This document shows, in pieces, positions 1-5,342 of a stretch of DNA of 7,871 bases. Location: contig JABDRH010000620.1 in NCBI GenBank assembly GCA_013041835.1, positions 1-7,871 on the forward strand, written 5' to 3'. Each line of letters starts with the position of its first letter. Within the stretch, counting starts at the first letter, position 1. The DNA is from Desulfatitalea sp. Lineage in GTDB: Bacteria; Desulfobacterota; Desulfobacteria; Desulfobacterales; Desulfosarcinaceae. The position numbers and the translations under genes are program-made. The notes under the pieces were generated by a model, which ran no database searches, was not told the origin of the DNA, and saw only the letters and a list, made by a program, of their open reading frames with translations.

Positions 1-82
1 GGGCGTATTCGATCAGCAGGCCGCGCTCATAGTGACCGGCGTTGATGCCCCCGAGAACCATCTCCTTTGCTTTGTGTATCAC
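1..82 (-). CDS. Start of a further CIS operon gene (partial, 3' part outside window)
   Basis: Twenty-seven codons are visible, beginning MIHKAKEMVLGGINAG and continuing HYERGLLIEYA. The start is taken as GTG at 82-80, because it overlaps the stop of the preceding gene as GTGA, exactly as at the previous junction, and because a perfect ten-base Shine-Dalgarno sequence sits five bases before it (core to start). The in-frame ATG at 61-59 is the alternative, but its purine-rich AAAGGAG directly abuts the codon, which is a poor distance. The segment '..YERGLLIEY..' reminds me of the N-termini of CIS tail proteins that continue into an 'FQFNP' type motif, as in the LysM/gp53-like tube-baseplate connectors, but that motif would lie outside the window. 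The function is therefore only a guess from position in the operon. Confidence 0.65.
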   Translation of the reverse strand, partial: MIHKAKEMVLGGINAGHYERGLLIEYA

Positions 83-312
83 CCATCACCTCCTTGAATG
101 GCGCGGCGGATCTGATCGGCCACCTGGGATGCGGCCATGCGGGCATCCGCGGTCTTGGCGACCTTTATTATCGGCAATGTGATGTGCCGCATTCGTATTT
201 CACGTTCCAACGGCACACGGGCAAGGGCTTCGCCCAAAAGGGCGGAGAAACCGTCCGCCTCTTTGCGGAGGTGCGCGGGCAGACGGATATGCAGGTGATC
301 GATTCGAATCAC
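79..312 (-). CDS. Small conserved-type CIS operon protein, 77 aa, function unknown
   Basis: A 77-residue protein starting MIRIDHLHIRLPAHLRKEAD and ending ADQIRRAIQGGDG. The GTG start at 312-310 overlaps the ATPase stop (GTGA) and has GAGGGGG four bases upstream. An ATG at 411 gives a longer frame but would overlap the ATPase by about 100 bases and has no comparable support. The visible pattern is a beta strand (IDHLHIRLP), a helix (FSALLGEALARV), a second strand (ITLPIIKV), and a C-terminal helix (ASQVADQIRRAI). I recall small proteins of this pattern next to the ATPase in many eCIS loci (strand, 'LP', helix, 'LxxLxLPPLxV', then a helix ending in RRIAxAI). No catalytic residue, signal peptide or membrane segment is visible. 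Its place between the ATPase and the next structural gene, with translational coupling on both sides, suggests an assembly accessory, but that is inference. Confidence 0.8.
   Translation of the reverse strand: MIRIDHLHIRLPAHLRKEADGFSALLGEALARVPLEREIRMRHITLPIIKVAKTADARMAASQVADQIRRAIQGGDG
86..95 (-). promoter_or_regulatory. Perfect Shine-Dalgarno for the gene starting at 82
   Basis: The minus strand reads AAGGAGGTGA here, a full match to the 16S rRNA anti-Shine-Dalgarno tail. The core AGGAGGT ends five bases before the GTG at 82-80. It lies inside the last codons of the 77-residue gene and decides the start of the partial downstream gene in favour of GTG over the ATG at 61. Confidence 0.85.
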
Positions 313-1748
313 AGTGCCCCCTCGATATATGCAAACAGAAAGCCGAGGCTGGATTTCATGACTTCGCCCCCGGATTTTCGAAGCTCGTTGTGGACCCCTT
401 CGGCAATACAAGTGAGATAAAACGTCTCATCGGAGGCACGTCTTTTTCTGTAATCTGGGGCGAGACGTCTGGCGGCATACCGGCAGGCGTTGGCGATCTG
501 TGCGCCTGATAGCCGCGGAATATCGGCCAGAGACGCCAGTCTATCTTTTTTCTCTTCAGTGTTTTGGATGTCGCTGTGACTTTTTTCAGCTTTGATCGGT
601 TTGGCCGGGGCGTCCTGTTTTTGTTGGCTTTTGTTATTGTTGGTCGAAAGCTTATCGGTAAATCGGGTCCCGAGATACCGTTGCCAGAGCACTTTGCGAT
701 CTGCGGCGGTGGGCAGCGCAAACGGTATCACCACATCGATGCGCCGTAAAAAGGCGGGGTCGATGTAATCCTTGAGGTTGGTGGTGAGGATGCACATGCC
801 CAGATGCCGTTCGATCCGCGAAAGCAGGTGCCCAACCTCCATGTTGGCATACCGGTCCTTGGCGTCTTTGACTTCGCCTCGTTTCCCAAAAAGGCTGTCG
901 GCCTCGTCAAAGAGCAGGATGCAGTCGATCTCCCGGGCCGCGTCGAACATGGCGTTCAGGTTCTTTTCCGTCTCGCCGATGTATTTGCTCACCAGCATGC
1001 CCAGGTCCACCCGGTAGAGCGCACGATCGGATGCATGGGCAATTGCTTCGGCCGCCATGGTCTTTCCGGTGCCCGAGGGGCCGGAAAAAAGGGCCACCGG
1101 TCCGTGATCCACGGCCATGCGCCATCGGCTCAGCGTCCGGTCATACTCAGGCCATTGGGCCAGTTGCTCGAGCCGGGTCTTTAATTCAGTCGGGCAGATC
1201 ACGTCGTCAAGTATGGGGCCGCCCTGCACCAGGGTGGCGCCCGGCACCTCCATTCCCGAAGATTGAACGCCCAACACCCTGGACATGGCACGGTGAGTGG
1301 GACGGATGGGCCTGTAGGGCAAGGATTGGTCCCATGCGACGAGGCCGTGCCGGATCAGCGGCGCCCCCTGGGCGAGGCGATTGCGATAGTGGATGGCATC
1401 CGCAGGCTTCAAATCGAGCAGTTCACAAATCAGATCGATGCCGGGCTGCCCGGTGACATCCCCGGACTGAAGCACGCGATAGTGCCAGCCGATTCGGGGA
1501 GAGGCCATGGGCGCCAGGGAGAAGATCAGGATATCCTGATCAGCAGCCGTCAGTTCGACGGGATCGGCAAATGCGGTTTGCAATGCCGTCCGGCGCCCCT
1601 GACGCGCGGCTTCGCTTTTCTCCAACGCATCCAGGGCCTGTTGCGGCGTGGGTTCAGGCGGGAGCCGACGCTTGGCTTCGGCCAAATCGATGAGGGCCTG
1701 CACCCGGGCCCACTCCTCGGCAACGACGATGGGCGCCTTTTCGTTCAT
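309..1748 (-). CDS. AAA+ ATPase of contractile injection system (Afp15/Pvc15-like)
   Basis: A 479-residue AAA+ ATPase, the hallmark enzyme of eCIS loci, thought to act in the cytoplasm during particle assembly. Residues 1-200 form an N-terminal region with a helical, winged-helix-like stretch. The ATPase core follows: Walker A GPSGTGKT at 223-230, pore-loop-like SKYIGE at 254-259, Walker B LLFDEADS at 278-285 with the catalytic Glu, sensor-1 TTN at 322-324, and arginine-finger candidates R335/R336 in PAFLRRID. The small lid helices (SGAQIANACRYAARR) start near 414. An insert at about 363-404 (TNNNKSQQKQ... AEKSHSD... EEKKD) is charged, low in complexity and probably disordered. The ATG at 1748 overlaps the upstream TGA as ATGA and has AAGGGGG four bases before it; the GTG at 1763 would add only five residues and lacks this. 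It lies directly after the tail-terminator gene, the reverse of the Afp15-Afp16 order. All catalytic motifs are intact. Confidence 0.95.
   Translation of the reverse strand: MNEKAPIVVAEEWARVQALIDLAEAKRRLPPEPTPQQALDALEKSEAARQGRRTALQTAFADPVELTAADQDILIFSLAPMASPRIGWHYRVLQSGDVTGQPGIDLICELLDLKPADAIHYRNRLAQGAPLIRHGLVAWDQSLPYRPIRPTHRAMSRVLGVQSSGMEVPGATLVQGGPILDDVICPTELKTRLEQLAQWPEYDRTLSRWRMAVDHGPVALFSGPSGTGKTMAAEAIAHASDRALYRVDLGMLVSKYIGETEKNLNAMFDAAREIDCILLFDEADSLFGKRGEVKDAKDRYANMEVGHLLSRIERHLGMCILTTNLKDYIDPAFLRRIDVVIPFALPTAADRKVLWQRYLGTRFTDKLSTNNNKSQQKQDAPAKPIKAEKSHSDIQNTEEKKDRLASLADIPRLSGAQIANACRYAARRLAPDYRKRRASDETFYLTCIAEGVHNELRKSGGEVMKSSLGFLFAYIEGAL
317..323 (-). promoter_or_regulatory. Ribosome binding site deciding the GTG start at 312
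   Basis: GAGGGGG on the minus strand lies four bases before the GTG at 312-310, inside the end of the ATPase gene. Together with the GTGA overlap it fixes the start of the 77-residue gene and argues against the longer frame from 411. Confidence 0.7.
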
Positions 1749-2797
1749 GCCACCCCCTTGCACGCCACGGTGACGAGACAGGCGTTGCCCTCTATTTTTG
1801 TTTTGTTATCGGCGGCGCCTGTCGGTGTGCGCCGCAGGCGAAAGAGATATTGGCAGGAGAACCGGGTCTCCAACCATACGGGGAACCCTTGCCCACTGTA
1901 ATCCATGGCGGGGTTAACCGCATTGACTATGGTGGTCTCCTTTATAATCTCCTTTTTAATCTCCTTGGATTCGTTTTTATGGCTGAAGGGGCTCCACGTG
2001 ATCTTGAGCAGTTCGAGGCTGCTTTGCTCCTCGTCCGTGGCTGTAGCCGGACCGGCTACCAGAAAACGAACCTCGACGCGTTCTTGGTCGGTGGCCACGT
2101 GCCGGGCGTATGCGGGATATCCCCGATCGTCGATAATGTAGAGATGGGGCTTCCACGGCTCGTCAAATACCGGTTTTTCGATCCGCTCTTGAGTAAGCGT
2201 TACCGTCTCCGCCATGGGCATCGGTTTGGACGGATCCGCGTCCGGGCTCACGCTATAGGTGATAATGTCCACCACCGGGCCATCGGTGGAGGGGATGTCC
2301 AGGGCAATGGGAAAGAGCGCAAGCTCATACGCCACGGTGGAACGGAACCCCCCCTCGGGGGGTGAAGGGACGATTTTATTCAACTCTTCGGTGCTCAAAT
2401 CCACTGGAATTATTTCTACTTCGCAAACCGGTTCATCTTGCTCATCGACCAGGTCAAACCGAGGGTGTTTGTGCATGCACGCCATGACCTGACCCAGAAT
2501 TCTCAGATCCTTTTCACCGGGGGAAATGCCGTTATCGCCGTTGGCGGATTTTTTGGACAGCGGCGTCAGGACACAGTGGGCCTTTACGTCAAGGGGTCTG
2601 CCCGGATGATCGTCGCTGTTGTTGCCGGCTGAAAAAACCTTATAGAAGTATATGCTGAATGTGGGAGACTCGGTGCCGGAAAAGAGTGTCGAGGCGGGAT
2701 GCCCGAAACCGATATCCGCGGCCGGAAGTTCAGTCTTGTGTTCAAGATGGAGCCGTAGCCCCCGAGCTGCCATGGATAGGGTCGATGCCTCCATCAT
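1745..2797 (-). CDS. DUF4255 / Pvc16-type tail terminator protein
   Basis: A 350-residue protein of the DUF4255 (Pvc16_N) family; Afp16 and Pvc16 cap the distal end of the tube and set tail termination. Residues 1-185 fit the family: N-terminal helix (AARGLRLHLEH), strand FSIYFYKV at 47-54, LDVKAHCVLTPL at 69-80 (the usual 'LDLHYLLT' strand), helix KDLRILGQVMACMHKHP at 96-112, EVEIIPVDLSTEELNKI at 126-142, and FRSTVAYELALFPI at 151-164. Residues 185-350 form a second, beta-rich region interrupted by a charged linker (KNESKEIKKEIIKE at 274-287). The start ATG shares its A with the TAA of the upstream gene (TAATG), with AGGAGG five bases before it; the next codon is also ATG (2794). The stop overlaps the ATPase start. 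Length is within the family's variable range. The terminator role comes from family knowledge, not from any catalytic motif. Confidence 0.9.
   Translation of the reverse strand: MMEASTLSMAARGLRLHLEHKTELPAADIGFGHPASTLFSGTESPTFSIYFYKVFSAGNNSDDHPGRPLDVKAHCVLTPLSKKSANGDNGISPGEKDLRILGQVMACMHKHPRFDLVDEQDEPVCEVEIIPVDLSTEELNKIVPSPPEGGFRSTVAYELALFPIALDIPSTDGPVVDIITYSVSPDADPSKPMPMAETVTLTQERIEKPVFDEPWKPHLYIIDDRGYPAYARHVATDQERVEVRFLVAGPATATDEEQSSLELLKITWSPFSHKNESKEIKKEIIKETTIVNAVNPAMDYSGQGFPVWLETRFSCQYLFRLRRTPTGAADNKTKIEGNACLVTVACKGVA
1753..1759 (-). promoter_or_regulatory. Ribosome binding site for the AAA+ ATPase
   Basis: AAGGGGG on the minus strand lies four bases before the ATG at 1748 and inside the last codons of the DUF4255 gene. 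It supports the ATG over the GTG at 1763, which lies upstream of this site. Confidence 0.7.
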
Positions 2798-3996
2798 TAA
2801 AGCCTCCTCAAGAAGGATGCACTTGTATCAAGGAAAGACCCTGCGCCGCCCGGGAGGGGCGAAACGTTTGTGGGTGGTTCTCCAGGGGTCTCGACGATAA
2901 TGTCCACCTGGCCGATATACACTGAGGGGGGCGGGTGCGAAACGGCGCTTGATCGGTTTTCCGATCGGGTTTGTTGTTCATCTCCCTTAGTGTCGTTCAC
3001 ATCACGGTGATGATGTGGTGGGCTTTTAACCGGCCGCGGGGATGGGCGGGACGCCGCGGGGTCGACGGCCCGGTTGGGGATCTTTTTAGGCATCGACGGT
3101 TCTTCAGCGCCATTGTCGTTGTATACCACGGGTTGCCATTGAGGCGTTGCGGACGGTCTCTCGGGTGGATGCGGGCTTGCGGCGTCGTCCGGCCTGTTCG
3201 CCTCGCAATCTTGGTGTCGAAACGTTTCGGCGCGATGGCCGTTTGTCGAAGAGGGAAGCATTTTGTCGGCGGGCGATATGAGACCGGGGAGCGCCGTTTC
3301 CTCTTTCACCGGGGAAGGGCCGGAGTGGGCAGCCGGTTGCCGGGGGAGGCTTCGATACGTTTCGTTTCCACCCGGCGCCGGTAACCCCGCTTGTTGGTTG
3401 GCTATGCTTGCTGTGTCTTGGCCATCTTTTTGTTCCCGTTGACTGTGGCCATATCGCTCGCCCGTCAAGGGCGCCGTTTCGCTATGGGCTAGGTTCGCGC
3501 CGTTGGCGGTGGCCGCCGGAGTCGGCGCCGTTTTATTTTGCTTCTTGCGGCTGCCGGATGGATGATTGGAAGGTTCACCCATGCCGCCTGTCCCAGGTAA
3601 CGCAGGCGCTTGTGGCGATTTCATTTGTTCCGGCTTCGGATTCGGGGGTAACGAGGTGTTGGAACTGTCGCTGGAAGAGGCCATCGTTCGGATTGGCGGC
3701 GCCGGGATATCGTCATTCACTTTTTCCACCAGCTCGCTTTCGGCCGTCAAGTCTGGCGGGCGGGCGGGCGCTGTTGTACCCACAGCGGGCAGATCGTGAA
3801 GGGCCGTTTCAATGGGGCTTTTAAACATCGTTTCAGCATGGACTTCTTCGTTTGTCGGCGATTCACGCACAAGGCTCCCGTCGAATTCAGCTACGGCCGC
3901 GGATCCATGGTCGAAATGCGCCGCCGTTGAACCCTCGGAATACCGGGTCGTGGGACCAAAGGCGTCGGCAACGATATTTTTCAGAAAATCAGACAT
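2797..3996 (-). CDS. Proline-rich, probably disordered CIS operon protein
   Basis: A 399-residue protein with 55 prolines by hand count (about 14 percent), plus many Ser, Thr, Gly, Asn and Gln, one Cys and one Trp, so most of it is predicted to be unfolded. Only two segments look ordered: the N-terminus (MSDFLKNIVADAFGP), a short amphipathic helix, and the C-terminus, with strand VYIGQVDIIVE at 359-369, a Pro/Gly spacer, and SFLDTSASFLRRL. I recall proteins in other eCIS loci ending in a similar 'V.IGRIEVRA ... P-rich ... LSLDDYLxRR' pattern, so this is probably that family with an unusually long disordered body. It has no signal peptide, transmembrane segment or enzyme motif. The ATG overlaps the upstream stop by eight bases (ATGTCTGA), and the stop TAA shares a base with the next start. 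It could be an assembly scaffold, a tether or a cargo adaptor; the sequence does not decide. The reading frame is intact for 1.2 kb, so it is not a pseudogene. Confidence 0.82.
   Translation of the reverse strand: MSDFLKNIVADAFGPTTRYSEGSTAAHFDHGSAAVAEFDGSLVRESPTNEEVHAETMFKSPIETALHDLPAVGTTAPARPPDLTAESELVEKVNDDIPAPPIRTMASSSDSSNTSLPPNPKPEQMKSPQAPALPGTGGMGEPSNHPSGSRKKQNKTAPTPAATANGANLAHSETAPLTGERYGHSQREQKDGQDTASIANQQAGLPAPGGNETYRSLPRQPAAHSGPSPVKEETALPGLISPADKMLPSSTNGHRAETFRHQDCEANRPDDAASPHPPERPSATPQWQPVVYNDNGAEEPSMPKKIPNRAVDPAASRPSPRPVKSPPHHHRDVNDTKGDEQQTRSENRSSAVSHPPPSVYIGQVDIIVETPGEPPTNVSPLPGGAGSFLDTSASFLRRL
2803..2808 (-). promoter_or_regulatory. Ribosome binding site for the DUF4255 terminator gene
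   Basis: AGGAGG on the minus strand lies five bases before the ATG at 2797. It doubles as the Arg-Arg codons in the FLRRL end of the proline-rich protein, so the conserved-looking C-terminus of that protein and the ribosome site of the next gene are the same DNA. Confidence 0.8.
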
Positions 3997-4810
3997 GATG
4001 CCCGCACTCTTTTTCGATCAACGTGAGATAACGGTGGCGTCGCAGGGTGGTGATGCCCAGGATCTGGGGCTCGCTCCAGTGGTAGTAAAAGGCCAGGGTA
4101 TGGATCTGGGCGTCCAAGTCATTGATTGATCCCTGGAGTCGGTAGGGATCGAAGATAATTTCCTGGGCCTTGTCGCATTCCGGGCATGCAACGCTGAACG
4201 CGCAGGCCACCTCCGGCCCCATGGCCGATAGGGTCTTCTCGACAAGGGCCTGGTCTTCGGTACTCAACCCGGCAAGGAACGCGTCGTTTGGCGGTTCGCC
4301 ATCCACGGTCATGACACATCTTTCTAGGAGCGCCCGGCTCGGATGCGCGGGATGATGGTTGCACAGCCACTGCTGATCGGCCCCGACCGGTGCACGGACA
4401 CGAACGGTCGTACCCTTAAGATCCACCGATGCATTGGGATAGTGGGCGTTCGCGCCTCTCACGCAGAGGTTCGAGCGTTTGACGCACAGGTCAAACTGCT
4501 TTTTGCAATGGCCGCACACGGCGGTGAGCCAGACCTCGTCACCGTTAATCAGGATGCCGAGCCGCAGCATGAGAAAAATGCGATCGCCGACGGCCATCTC
4601 TTGGGCCAGGCCGGGGCTCATGGGCAGATCGCCGATTTTTTCCACGGCGCTCGCCAATATATGGGAGACCCTATCCGGTCTGGAATCGGCTTCATGATCA
4701 TGCGATGCAACCGCCATCTCCACGGCGCCGGTGATGGGATAAAAACGCGCCACGCGATGGTGTCGGCCGTCGCGGTAAATACCCCCGGGCAGCATTGATA
4801 GGGTGCGCAT
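3989..4810 (-). CDS. T4 gp26/gp51-type baseplate hub or hub-chaperone protein with CxxC knuckles
   Basis: A 273-residue protein resembling the T4 baseplate family (Pfam 'T4 bacteriophage base plate protein'; some databases call it a T4-type baseplate hub assembly chaperone). The N-terminus has the family pattern MLPGGIYRDGRHHRVARFYP (residues 6-25). It continues with DRVSHILASAVEKIG (46-60) and VGDRIFLMLRLGILINGDEV (74-93). Two cysteine knuckles follow: C99-GH-C102 before KKQFDL, and C209-PE-C212 before KAQEIIFDPY. The C-terminal helices (INDLDAQIHTLAFYYHWSEP, 229-248; QILGITTLRRHRYLTLIE) are typical of the family. The four cysteines probably bind one zinc, although about 107 residues separate the pairs. 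The expected role is in baseplate hub assembly or structure. The start at 4810 follows an AGGAGGGGG site inside the end of the tube gene; an internal Met at residue 6 is possible but less well placed. The protein is soluble and shows no sign of damage. Confidence 0.85.
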   Translation of the reverse strand: MRTLSMLPGGIYRDGRHHRVARFYPITGAVEMAVASHDHEADSRPDRVSHILASAVEKIGDLPMSPGLAQEMAVGDRIFLMLRLGILINGDEVWLTAVCGHCKKQFDLCVKRSNLCVRGANAHYPNASVDLKGTTVRVRAPVGADQQWLCNHHPAHPSRALLERCVMTVDGEPPNDAFLAGLSTEDQALVEKTLSAMGPEVACAFSVACPECDKAQEIIFDPYRLQGSINDLDAQIHTLAFYYHWSEPQILGITTLRRHRYLTLIEKECGHHV

Positions 4811-4816
4811 GGCATG

Positions 4817-5332
4817 CTACCCCCTCCTCGGTAGTCGGGGGGTCGCGTCCTTGATGTCCAAATCGCGCTCCCACCCTTCGTGCTCCAGCTTGATGCTATG
4901 GATGCCGACCGCATTGGTCGTACCGGCATCCAGGTCGGGAAGGGCTTGGTACTCGGACACCCAGGCATCGAGCAATTTGTAGCTGACGGCCGGTTCACCT
5001 TGCACATTCATCACATTGATAATGACGTTTTTTCTGAACTCGGCCAGGGACATGGGGTCGTTGAGCCGGTTGACCTGGTTGGCCCAATCTTCAAACGTGG
5101 TGTCCAGGGTCAATCCCTGCTCCAGCGTGATCGGCTCGAACTTCGTGCTGCCGGGGAATTTACGCTCGTGGGTGGGGTCGCCTGCGGTTCGCCATGCCAC
5201 GGCCTCCGTGGTCTTTTTAAGTGCGGTCATTTTGCGCAATCCAGCCACCACCTTTCCGTCGATGCAGACCTGAAAACGAAAGGTGCGGTAGGGATCATAA
5301 CGGTATGCTTTGGGGGATGTGTCGTTTGCCAT
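4817..5332 (-). CDS. Inner tail tube protein (T4 gp19 / Afp1-like)
   Basis: A 171-residue protein of the contractile-tail tube family (T4 gp19, Afp1/Afp5, Pvc1). Hexameric rings of it stack to make the inner tube driven through the target membrane. Visible family features in order: YRTFRFQVCIDGKVVAGLRK (the 'Y.F.V.I.G...A.F' strand pair), KTTEAVAWRTAGDP (usually 'E..EYR.GGD'), HERKFPGSTKFEPITLEQGL (the very conserved 'KLPG...Y..ITL.RG'), TTFEDWANQVN, then FRKNVIINVMNVQGEPAVSY and LLDAWVSEYQALPDLDAGTT with a closing strand IHSIKLEHEGWERDL. Length is normal for the family. It starts four bases after the sheath stop with AGGTGA overlapping that stop, so tube and sheath are co-translated neighbours, as in most contractile tails. 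Only one tube gene is visible; many eCIS carry two or more, and others could lie outside the window. Confidence 0.96.
   Translation of the reverse strand: MANDTSPKAYRYDPYRTFRFQVCIDGKVVAGLRKMTALKKTTEAVAWRTAGDPTHERKFPGSTKFEPITLEQGLTLDTTFEDWANQVNRLNDPMSLAEFRKNVIINVMNVQGEPAVSYKLLDAWVSEYQALPDLDAGTTNAVGIHSIKLEHEGWERDLDIKDATPRLPRRG
4820..4828 (-). promoter_or_regulatory. Ribosome binding site for the gp26/gp51-like gene
   Basis: AGGAGGGGG on the minus strand lies nine bases before the ATG at 4810 and encodes the Arg-Arg-Gly end of the tube protein. It supports the start at 4810 rather than the internal Met codon at 4795. Confidence 0.75.
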
Positions 5333-5336
5333 GTTT

Positions 5337-5342
5337 TCACCT
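5337..5342 (-). promoter_or_regulatory. Ribosome binding site for the tube gene, overlapping the sheath stop
   Basis: AGGTGA on the minus strand lies four bases before the tube ATG at 5332 and contains the TGA stop of the sheath gene (5339-5337). Termination on the sheath therefore delivers ribosomes to the tube start. Confidence 0.75.

Noticed and set aside
79..411. 110-residue version of the small gene starting at 411
   Set aside because: It would overlap the ATPase by about 100 bases, the added N-terminus is Arg-rich shadow sequence, and the GTG at 312 has both a ribosome site and a GTGA overlap.
1263..1901. Open frame of 212 codons on the plus strand
   Set aside because: It is antisense to the AAA+ ATPase and the DUF4255 gene, which have clear family motifs; its translation shows no recognisable domain and it has no supported start. 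It looks like a shadow of GC-rich codons.
2348..2362. Rho-independent terminator
   Set aside because: The inverted repeat has a two-base loop, no following U run in either direction, and sits in the middle of a coding region.
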